6,452 nucleotides of DNA, from the NCBI GenBank assembly GCA_020628265.1, contig JAHDFG010000120.1:1-6452 (forward strand), in the 5' to 3' direction. A program made the position numbers and the translations under genes. Each line of letters opens with the position of its first letter. Within the stretch, counting starts at the first letter, position 1. Positions 1 through 4,911 of this stretch are shown piece after piece. Source of the stretch: Pseudooctadecabacter sp. (GTDB lineage: Bacteria; Pseudomonadota; Alphaproteobacteria; Rhodobacterales; Rhodobacteraceae). Below the pieces are notes generated by a model that saw nothing but the letters and a program-made list of their open reading frames with translations, was not told the DNA's origin and made no database searches.

Positions 1-103
1 TTGTTGTTGCCGCCAGAACGGGTAAGGACGCGGCCCATGCAGCTTAGGACAAATCTGCCCTGACGCTCAATGCACCTTTGCCTTTTGGTTAAGACGGCAA
101 GTT
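1..103. other. Left-edge stretch with no assignable gene
   Basis: No gene can be assigned here. One plus-strand frame is open from base 3 to a TAG at 45-47 and would read as a 14-residue C-terminus ending in KDAAHAA. That could be the tail of a gene lying mostly outside the window and convergent with hisN, but it is too short to judge by composition. Bases 48-103 hold no hairpin or promoter that I can support. Confidence 0.25.
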
Positions 104-210
104 TCTTTGGCTTTCAAATATCCAAAAACGCGGCGCAGCCGCGCCCGTCGGATATACGAAGTAAACTCGAAAAACTGATCCGCGGTCGGATTTGCAAAGC
201 AAATTCGAAA
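104..210 (-). repeat. 107-base intergenic repeat, copy 1 (inverted relative to copy 2)
   Basis: This element aligns without gaps to the reverse complement of 4912-5018; by hand count 90 of 107 bases are identical. Read on the minus strand from hisN, it has five parts. Box B (210-185) is identical in both copies over 26 bases. A 14-base spacer (184-171) matches at only half its positions. Box A (170-147) follows, then a GC hairpin plus T tract (143-124), and a tail ending in CCAAAGA. Each box is an imperfect palindrome of the form TCGAATTTGC-TTT-GCAAATCCGA. The element begins two bases past the hisN stop, so it forms that gene's 3' untranslated region. It carries no coding sequence. It resembles REP-like dispersed intergenic elements, but only two copies are visible here, so its family size is unknown. 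Confidence 0.85.
124..143 (-). terminator. Intrinsic terminator of hisN, inside repeat copy 1
   Basis: Read on the minus strand, the stem CGCGGC-TGC-GCCGCG is followed directly by five T residues. It lies about 70 bases past the hisN stop, with the two palindromic repeat boxes in between. The stem is short (6 bp) but all G:C, so termination is plausible. The equivalent hairpin in repeat copy 2 keeps its pairing through a compensatory change. Confidence 0.65.
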
Positions 211-212
211 CA

Positions 213-1016
213 CTACCCGTTCAACAATGCCATAGCCGCCGCATGCAATTCCGGCGTGGCCGCCGCAAGCGCCGTGCCACCCTCATACGCCAGCCCGCCC
301 TGCCAATTGGTCAGCATTCCGCCCGCCGCTTCGATAACGGCAATGGGCGCCTGAATGTCATATGCGCTCAAACCTGCTTCAATCACCAGATCCACCTGCC
401 CCGCCGCCAACAGTGCATAGCCGTAACAATCCATCCCGTAGCGCGTCAGCTTGCAGCTTTGCGCCACCCGGTGAAAGGCCTCCTGCTCCGCCTGCGATCC
501 GACTTCGGGAAAGGTTGTCAGGATCGTCGCCTGATCCAGTGCCGTGACAGCAGAGACACCCAAAGGCCGCTCGCCCAAGGGGCCATTCAGAACAGAGCAT
601 CCGAAGCCCCCCTCGAACCGCTCCCCGATATAGGGTTGGTCAATCACACCATAGAGAGGGCCGCCCGCATCACGCACCGAAATCAAAACGCCCCACGTCG
701 GGGTTCCACTGATAAAGCCGCGCGTGCCATCAATTGGGTCCAGCACCCACTCAAGACCCGTGGACCCGTCGGAGGTCCCGTATTCCTCACCCAGAATGGC
801 GTCCTGCGGCCGCAAACGCGCAAGGACGCCGCGCATGGCCCGTTCGGCCGCGCGATCGGCCTCTGTGACCGGATCAAAGCCGCCTGCATCCTTGTTGTCT
901 GACGCAAGGCCACTGCGGAACAAAGGCAAAATGGCCGCGCGGGCAGCGTCGGCCATTTCATGTGCGCAGGCCCGCAAGTCGTCTTGCAGGCCTGATGTCA
1001 AATCGACTGTTTTCAT
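213..1016 (-). CDS. hisN: Histidinol-phosphatase, inositol monophosphatase family
   Basis: This cytosolic Mg-dependent phosphatase of the inositol monophosphatase fold has 267 residues, normal for the family. Two metal-binding motifs are visible: GEE at residues 76-78 with WVLDPIDGT at 90-98 (D93, D96), and YDIQAPIAVIEAAGG at 219-233 (D220). The sequence following motif 1, RGFISGTPTWGVLI, is typical of the HisN-type histidinol-phosphatases, which remove phosphate from L-histidinol phosphate in the penultimate stage of histidine synthesis. This is the form used by actinobacteria and many alphaproteobacteria instead of the HisB-type enzyme. A related inositol- or fructose-bisphosphatase activity cannot be excluded from sequence alone. 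The ATG at 1016 has a GTGAGG ribosome site about 7 bases upstream. The XRE gene lies 76 bases upstream on the same strand, so co-transcription is possible. No other his genes are in the window. Confidence 0.88.
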   Translation of the reverse strand: MKTVDLTSGLQDDLRACAHEMADAARAAILPLFRSGLASDNKDAGGFDPVTEADRAAERAMRGVLARLRPQDAILGEEYGTSDGSTGLEWVLDPIDGTRGFISGTPTWGVLISVRDAGGPLYGVIDQPYIGERFEGGFGCSVLNGPLGERPLGVSAVTALDQATILTTFPEVGSQAEQEAFHRVAQSCKLTRYGMDCYGYALLAAGQVDLVIEAGLSAYDIQAPIAVIEAAGGMLTNWQGGLAYEGGTALAAATPELHAAAMALLNG

Positions 1017-1092
1017 CGTCTAGCCTCACCCGTCCGTGGTCCTTCCCGCGGTAGCGGGCTTGGGGGTGTCAGGTCAAGCCGACTAGCGCAGC

Positions 1093-1461
1093 TTAGGCGA
1101 CGTCGCTCAGGACGCGCGCCAGATCAAAGAGGCGGCGACGCTGGTTCTCGGGGATCGCGTAATAGCTGCGCAAAAGCTCAAGCGCTTCCTTGTCTGAAAG
1201 GATGTCACTGGGCATGCCGTTCAGGTCGGCAGGAATATCCGCCTGGTCGAGCCCTTCAAAGAAAAATGCCACATCCACACCCAGAGCGTGGGCAATGTCC
1301 CACAGACGAGAGGCGCTGACGCGGTTCATTCCGGTTTCGTATTTCTGGATCTGCTGGAATTTGATCCCAACCTGATCGGCCAGTTGCTGTTGCGTCGTGC
1401 CGCTAACCCAGCGGCGGTGGCGAATGCGCTTTCCGACGTGCACGTCTACCGGATGTTTCAT
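1093..1461 (-). CDS. XRE-family helix-turn-helix regulator (PraR-like)
   Basis: This is a 122-residue DNA-binding protein. The helix-turn-helix spans about residues 23-44 (TQQQLADQVGIKFQQIQKYE), preceded by the basic HVGKRIRHRRW stretch and followed by GMNRVSASRLWDIAHALGV, a standard Cro/C1 HTH_3 domain. After FFFEGLD (67-72) comes a variable linker, then a helical C-terminus (91-122) likely used for dimerisation. The arrangement matches the PraR-type regulators of alphaproteobacteria, known in rhizobia to control surface, quorum-sensing or storage traits; the target here is unknown. The frame stays open upstream to 1578, but I chose the ATG at 1461. It has AGGAA 7 bases upstream, and the family's N-terminus begins there; the 39 extra residues look non-coding. 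It diverges from the quinone oxidoreductase and precedes hisN. Confidence 0.87.
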   Translation of the reverse strand: MKHPVDVHVGKRIRHRRWVSGTTQQQLADQVGIKFQQIQKYETGMNRVSASRLWDIAHALGVDVAFFFEGLDQADIPADLNGMPSDILSDKEALELLRSYYAIPENQRRRLFDLARVLSDVA

Positions 1462-1739
1462 TTGTACTTTCCTGCTTTGGTTTTGGGCCAACACGTCGAG
1501 GAGTGGTATGCCGACCCTGCTAACAAACATAGCCGCACGAGGCAGCAGACCCGTTAGAACCGAGCCCCCCAGAGACACGCAAGGGTTGCAGCATCGGACC
1601 TGTCCTTAAGGACAGGCTCGTCGCGCGAAATTAACCAAAACCCAATGATTTCACCATGAAATTCCGGCCGTAACGTCGGACCTTGCACACCGGCGCGGAA
1701 GCTGGTCACGTAGGCAAAACTGCCCAAACGGGGATCGCG
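1462..1739. other. Divergent intergenic region between the XRE and quinone oxidoreductase genes
   Basis: This 278-base gap must hold the promoters of both flanking genes. I could not find a sigma-70 hexamer pair that stands out. The main visible structure is the perfect palindrome at 1599-1616. A short AT-rich stretch at 1628-1663 (including AAATTAACC) could belong to a promoter region. A plus-strand ATG at 1656 opens only a five-codon frame and is not proposed as a gene. Confidence 0.6.
1599..1616. promoter_or_regulatory. Perfect 18-base palindrome, candidate operator
   Basis: CCTGTCCTTAAGGACAGG equals its own reverse complement. It lies 137 bases before the XRE start and 123 bases before the quinone oxidoreductase start, near the middle of the divergent gap. 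As RNA it would fold as a 7-bp stem with a UUAA loop, but no T tract follows on either strand, so a DNA-level operator fits better than a terminator. The XRE protein coded beside it is the obvious candidate ligand, which is inference only. Confidence 0.5.
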
Positions 1740-2696
1740 ATGCGCGCATATCTTGTCTCAAGTCACGACACGTCACCTGACCTGACCGAGGTCGATACAC
1801 CCAAGCCCGCCGCTGGAGAGGTGCTGTTACAGATCGAGGCTTGCGGCCTGAACTTTGCCGATCTGTTGATGGCAAAAGGCACCTATCAGGACACGCCCGC
1901 CCCGCCCTTTGCCCTCGGGATGGAGGTTTGCGGCACGGTGCTGGCCCAAGGGGACGGCGTGACAGAGCCCGCCATCGGCACCCGTGTCGCCGTCTTCGGT
2001 GGCAAGGGCGGGCTGGCGGATCAAGGTGTCTTCCCCGCGGATCTATGCATCGAAGTGCCCGCGGCCATGACCGCAGCGCAGGCGGCGGGGTTTCAAGTGG
2101 CCTATGGCACGTCCCATCTGGCCCTGACGCGCCGCGCACACTTGCAAGCCGGAGAGACTCTCTTGGTGCTTGGGGCTGCGGGCGGCGTCGGTCTGACGGC
2201 GGTGGAAATCGGCAAAGCCATGGGTGCGACGGTGATTGCCGTTGCGCGAGGGGCCGAAAAGCTGGCCATCGCAAAGGCCGCCGGAGCTGATCACCTGATC
2301 GACGCCAACGCGGACCTGACAGCGGAAGTAAAAGCCCTTGGCGGCGCGGATGTGGTCTATGATCCCGTCGGAGGTGACGCCTTTGCTGCCGCCGTGCGCG
2401 CCACCAATCGCGAAGGCCGCATCATCGTTATCGGTTTCGCCAGCGGCAACCTGCCCGAGGTGAAACCCAACCACCTTCTGGTCAAGAACATCTCGCTGAT
2501 TGGCTTCTACTGGGGCGGTTACCTGAAATTTAACCCCAAGGCCCTGACCGACAGTATGGCAGAATTGATGGACTGGTACGCCCAAGGCCGACTCTCGCCC
2601 CATGTCAGCCACGTGATACCGCTGGACCAAGCCGCAGACGCACTGGACCTTTTGCGCACCCGCAAGAGCACGGGAAAGGTCGTCGTGACGCCGTAG
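1740..2696 (+). CDS. NADPH:quinone oxidoreductase, zinc-free MDR family
   Basis: This 318-residue medium-chain dehydrogenase/reductase has the size of quinone oxidoreductases (Qor/zeta-crystallin group). The N-terminal GroES-like domain (1-125) contains CGLNFADLLMAKGTY at 35-49 and PPFALGMEVCGTV at 55-67. The cluster of cysteines that binds structural zinc in alcohol dehydrogenases is absent. The Rossmann domain (about 126-260) has the nucleotide loop GAAGGVG at 145-151 and DVVYDPVGG at 204-212. The C-terminus, LDLLRTRKSTGKVVVTP, is characteristic. The likely role is NADPH-dependent reduction of quinones or of the double bond of unsaturated carbonyls in the cytosol; the true substrate cannot be read from sequence. 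An upstream in-frame ATG at 1683 exists, but the ATG at 1740 has GGGGA 5 bases ahead and gives the family N-terminus MRAYLV. It ends 4 bases before the convergent LysR stop. Confidence 0.88.
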   Translation: MRAYLVSSHDTSPDLTEVDTPKPAAGEVLLQIEACGLNFADLLMAKGTYQDTPAPPFALGMEVCGTVLAQGDGVTEPAIGTRVAVFGGKGGLADQGVFPADLCIEVPAAMTAAQAAGFQVAYGTSHLALTRRAHLQAGETLLVLGAAGGVGLTAVEIGKAMGATVIAVARGAEKLAIAKAAGADHLIDANADLTAEVKALGGADVVYDPVGGDAFAAAVRATNREGRIIVIGFASGNLPEVKPNHLLVKNISLIGFYWGGYLKFNPKALTDSMAELMDWYAQGRLSPHVSHVIPLDQAADALDLLRTRKSTGKVVVTP

Positions 2697-2700
2697 CGGT

Positions 2701-3582
2701 TCAGGCGCGGCGCAGCAAATCCTGTGGGGCCCAAGCCGACAGATAGGATTGACGGACCATCCGGTAGAGAGCCTGCTGCACAGGATCATCTTTCGACTGC
2801 ATATAAAGGACGATCTGCGTCTCACCGGGATCGGGCAGACCGGCATCAGACGGGACAGGTTCTGATTGTTCGGGCAAGTGCCCGCGGATCACGGCATTCA
2901 CCGCCAGATCAGCGCTGACAACAGCCTGAACGGCATTGTCGAGCTCCGATTCCACGACCATCGTCCAGTCGAATCTGTCCTCATCCATACGTTTCAACAC
3001 GCCACTGCGGAAAATGCAGTTCTTGCAAAAGGCGACTGGCAAGGGACGTTCCTTGTGCGCGGTGCCGCCAATGGCCCCGACCCAGACCAGCGGCAGCGTG
3101 ACCAGTGCCTCGCCCCCCTCGCCCGGCTGGCTCTCGGTGGTCAGGATTGTATCGACCTCACCACGGGCAAACATCTCTCGCAGGTTTTTTGTCGGCGCGG
3201 AGACCAGTTTGATCTTCATGCGCGGAAAATCCGCCGCAAACTGACGCAAAACAGGCGGGATATAGGGATAGATGATGTCGTGGGGCACGCCCAACGTTAC
3301 CTCCCCCTCGAAATCCTGCGATGTCAGTTTCTGCAGCGCCTCGTCGTTCAGGGCGAGCATCCGGCGCGCGAAACTCAAAAGCTGCTCCCCCTGCGGCGTC
3401 ACTGAAATCTGGCGGCTGCTGCGGTCAAGCAAATCAAGCCCAAGGCTTTCTTCGAGCCGTTTCAGCTGCATCGAAACAGCAGACTGCGTCAGGTTCAAAA
3501 CGCCTGCGGCGCGGGTCACACCCCCCGCATCGGCAACCGTCACAAAAGACCGGAGCGAGGTCAGATCGAGGTTTCTGGCCAT
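2701..3582 (-). CDS. LysR-family transcriptional regulator
   Basis: This 293-residue LysR-type regulator has the usual length. The N-terminal winged helix-turn-helix (about 6-65) reads LTSLRSFVTVADAGGVTRAA then LNLTQSAVSMQLKRLEESLG, with DRSSRQISVTPQGEQLL as the wing. The linker helix (66-90) is followed by a periplasmic-binding-protein-like effector domain (about 93-285) starting GEVTLGVPHDI. Two cysteines sit in a CKNC motif (C186, C189) within that domain. The ATG at 3582 has AGGA 8 bases upstream. The gene diverges from the DUF1127 gene across 116 AT-rich bases containing a T-N11-A palindrome, so autoregulation and control of the DUF1127 gene are plausible. It meets the quinone oxidoreductase tail to tail. 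Its effector and regulon cannot be inferred. Confidence 0.92.
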   Translation of the reverse strand: MARNLDLTSLRSFVTVADAGGVTRAAGVLNLTQSAVSMQLKRLEESLGLDLLDRSSRQISVTPQGEQLLSFARRMLALNDEALQKLTSQDFEGEVTLGVPHDIIYPYIPPVLRQFAADFPRMKIKLVSAPTKNLREMFARGEVDTILTTESQPGEGGEALVTLPLVWVGAIGGTAHKERPLPVAFCKNCIFRSGVLKRMDEDRFDWTMVVESELDNAVQAVVSADLAVNAVIRGHLPEQSEPVPSDAGLPDPGETQIVLYMQSKDDPVQQALYRMVRQSYLSAWAPQDLLRRA

Positions 3583-3698
3583 ATCACAAATCCTGATGTT
3601 TCAAATTTCAATCATTCATTTCCATTATGGAACAGGGCGACGCATATATCAACATATCGAATGCAAGAAAGAAAACATATCACGAAAGGAAAAGGAAA
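3583..3698. promoter_or_regulatory. AT-rich divergent promoter region, LysR / DUF1127
   Basis: This 116-base gap is clearly AT-richer than its surroundings and must hold the start signals for both divergent genes. It contains a TTCCAT-T-ATGGAA palindrome at 3620-3632 and the octamer AACATATC twice in direct orientation, at 3651-3658 and 3674-3681. A related CATATCAC occurs at 3580-3587 and 3676-3683. I could not assign convincing -35/-10 pairs. The purine-rich AAAGGAAAAGGAAA just before 3699 is the DUF1127 ribosome site. Confidence 0.6.
3620..3632. promoter_or_regulatory. T-N11-A palindrome, candidate LysR binding site
   Basis: TTCCATTATGGAA is a perfect dyad with 6-base arms around one central base. 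It begins with T and ends with A exactly 11 bases apart, the core format of LysR-family sites. It lies 37 bases upstream of the LysR start and 66 bases upstream of the DUF1127 start, the place expected for an autoregulatory site. The match is one of form only. Confidence 0.45.
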
Positions 3699-3908
3699 AT
3701 GTCGATTGCACTGTCGTCCGTCCGCCCCGCCTCCCGTTCCCGCTCCGTTGGCCTTTCCAACGGCATCCACCGCATGGCACGTGTCTGGGCCGAGCGCCGC
3801 GCCCTCGCGCAGCTTGATGGCGCACGTCTGCGGGACCTCGGGATTTCCCCTGCCGAAGCATCAGCCGAGATTGCACGCCCCTTCTGGGATTTGCCCGCCG
3901 GGCGCTGA
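3699..3908 (+). CDS. DUF1127 small RNA-binding-type protein
   Basis: This is a 69-residue basic protein. The DUF1127 domain occupies about residues 28-63, with W30, RR at 33-34, LAQLDGARLRDLGIS at 37-51 and the closing EIARPFW at 58-64; the N-terminal 25 residues are serine/arginine-rich and variable. Short DUF1127 proteins occur in many copies in alphaproteobacteria. In Rhodobacter sphaeroides the DUF1127 protein CcaF1 binds RNA and affects small-RNA maturation, and in Agrobacterium such proteins influence phosphate uptake and RNA turnover. Whether this protein is a CcaF1 counterpart is inference. The ATG at 3699 has a strong purine-rich AAGGAAAAGGAAA site directly upstream; the in-frame ATG at 3627 lacks one and would add non-family residues. 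The gene diverges from the LysR gene and is followed by a large hairpin. Confidence 0.85.
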   Translation: MSIALSSVRPASRSRSVGLSNGIHRMARVWAERRALAQLDGARLRDLGISPAEASAEIARPFWDLPAGR

Positions 3909-3958
3909 CTGCGGCTTGGCCGTGGCGTTCCCGACAATTTAAGGTGGAAACACACTGT

Positions 3959-3996
3959 CACGCCGCCGGTTTTCCTTGAAAAACAGGGGCGGCGTG
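3959..3996 (+). other. Strong hairpin in the DUF1127-BI-1 spacer
   Basis: CACGCCGCC (3959-3967) pairs perfectly with GGCGGCGTG (3988-3996), giving a 9-bp stem. Within the 20-base loop, GTTTT (3969-3973) pairs with AAAAC (3980-3984), leaving a small apical loop with CCUUGA. No T tract follows on either strand, so it is not a standard intrinsic terminator. It starts 51 bases after the DUF1127 stop and could be a 3'-UTR structure. It also overlaps a candidate RpoH promoter for the next gene. Confidence 0.55.
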
Positions 3997-4003
3997 CCAA
4001 TAT
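3975..4003 (+). promoter_or_regulatory. Candidate RpoH (heat-shock sigma) promoter for the BI-1 gene
   Basis: CTTGAAA at 3975-3981 is a perfect match to the -35 consensus known for heat-shock sigma factors. After 15 bases, CCAATAT at 3997-4003 is a partial match to the -10 (CCCCATnT-like). The predicted start near 4010 would give a leader of about 60 bases before the ATG at 4071. BI-1/YccA proteins are tied to membrane stress and FtsH proteolysis, so such control would make sense. The match is by eye and the -10 is imperfect. Confidence 0.4.
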
Positions 4004-4070
4004 CCCACCCGAGGGAGTTCCGGCAGCCACCGGGGCCCGACGTATTTACGTTCAACCTTGGAGGGAATTC

Positions 4071-4847
4071 ATGGCTGACTACAGAAACCCGCAGATGACG
4101 GCCGGTGTCGGCGTTCGGTCTGCGCAAATTGATGAGGGCCTGCGCGCCCATATGAACAAGGTGTACGGGCTTATGTCCGGAGGCCTGTTCCTGACCTTTT
4201 TGGCCGCTTGGGCCATCGGGTCGATGACCGTTTCGGCTGAGCCCACGCAATATGCGCTGGGGTCCGGTCGTTACTTGACCGATCTGGGTGCCACCCTGTA
4301 CCTGAGCCCGCTGAAGTGGGTGCTGATGTTCCTGCCGCTCGGCATGGTGTTTTTGTTCGGCGCGATGATTAACCGCATCTCGGCTGCCGGCGCGAACCTG
4401 TTCTTCTACGTCTTTGCTGCGGCAATGGGTGTGTCAATCTCGTGGATTTTCGTGGCCTTCACCGGCACGTCGATCGCGCAGGTGTTCCTGATCACATCCA
4501 TCGCTTTTGCGGGTCTGTCCTTGTGGGGCTACACCACCAAGCGTGACATCTCCGGTTGGGGCAGCTTCCTGATCATGGGCGTTATCGGCCTGATCGTCGC
4601 GTCGATCGTCAACATCTGGCTGCAGTCCGACGCTTTGGGCTGGGCTGTTTCTGTCATCGGTCTGCTGATCTTTGCCGGTCTGACAGCCTACGATACGCAG
4701 CGGATCAAGAACGAGTATGTGGCACATGCGGCTCACGGCGATCAGGAATGGTTGGACAAGTCAGCGATCATGGGCTCGCTGAGCCTCTACATCAACTTCA
4801 TCAACATGTTCATGTTCCTGCTCCAGTTCCTGGGCAGCCGCGAATAA
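4071..4847 (+). CDS. Bax inhibitor-1/YccA-family membrane protein
   Basis: This 258-residue inner-membrane protein of the TMBIM/BI-1 family has a soluble N-terminus of about 30 residues, then about seven hydrophobic segments near 33-52, 82-101, 108-130, 135-154, 164-184, 189-207 and 234-255. Family marks are GLTAYDTQRIKNEY at 203-216 (D208 in the pore-lining segment) and SLYINFINMFMFLLQFLG at 238-255. Bacterial members include YccA, which modulates the FtsH protease, and YetJ, a pH-gated calcium leak channel; which role applies here is not settled. The position that carries the second aspartate of the YetJ dyad appears to be N242. The ATG at 4071 has a strong GGAGGG 5 bases upstream. Expression may come from the RpoH-like promoter at 3975-4003. 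The gene ends in a strong terminator. Confidence 0.92.
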   Translation: MADYRNPQMTAGVGVRSAQIDEGLRAHMNKVYGLMSGGLFLTFLAAWAIGSMTVSAEPTQYALGSGRYLTDLGATLYLSPLKWVLMFLPLGMVFLFGAMINRISAAGANLFFYVFAAAMGVSISWIFVAFTGTSIAQVFLITSIAFAGLSLWGYTTKRDISGWGSFLIMGVIGLIVASIVNIWLQSDALGWAVSVIGLLIFAGLTAYDTQRIKNEYVAHAAHGDQEWLDKSAIMGSLSLYINFINMFMFLLQFLGSRE

Positions 4848-4871
4848 CACAGCACTGACATGACACGATCT

Positions 4872-4896
4872 GGGCCGCCTTCGGGCGGCCCTTTTT
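4872..4896 (+). terminator. Intrinsic terminator of the BI-1 gene
   Basis: GGGCCGCC-TTCG-GGCGGCCC forms a perfect 8-bp stem capped by the very stable UUCG tetraloop and followed by five T residues. It begins 24 bases past the BI-1 stop codon. This is a textbook Rho-independent terminator. Confidence 0.95.
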
Positions 4897-4911
4897 CGTT
4901 CTGGGGAGGTA

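Noticed and set aside
185..210. Paired repeat boxes as a CRISPR array or recombinase attachment sites
   Set aside because: There are only two boxes per element, one fixed 14-base spacer and no cas, integrase or transposase gene, so neither reading fits.
70..354. Plus-strand open frame of 94 codons at the left edge
   Set aside because: It runs through the whole 107-base repeat and into the antisense of hisN, with no ribosome site and no family resemblance.
192..902. Long plus-strand open frame opposite hisN
   Set aside because: It is the antisense shadow of hisN. Its translation is rich in R, H, Q and P without domain features, while the minus-strand frame carries clear phosphatase motifs.
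1462..1578. N-terminal extension of the XRE protein to an ATG at 1578
   Set aside because: The 39 extra residues precede the family start, and the ATG at 1461 has a well-placed AGGAA, so the extension was not accepted.
1606..1635. CtrA-type site from TTAA at 1606 and TTAACC at 1632
   Set aside because: The spacing is far from the TTAA-N7-TTAA arrangement, and the first TTAA is simply the centre of the 18-base palindrome.
1651..2274. Minus-strand open frame of 207 codons within the quinone oxidoreductase region
   Set aside because: Its composition is almost all R, P, S and C, typical of an antisense frame in GC-rich DNA, and it overlaps a well-supported MDR gene.
2043..2846. Minus-strand open frame of 267 codons spanning the quinone oxidoreductase and LysR ends
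   Set aside because: It overlaps two recognisable genes, has no family features, and exists because stop codons are rare in antisense GC-rich frames.
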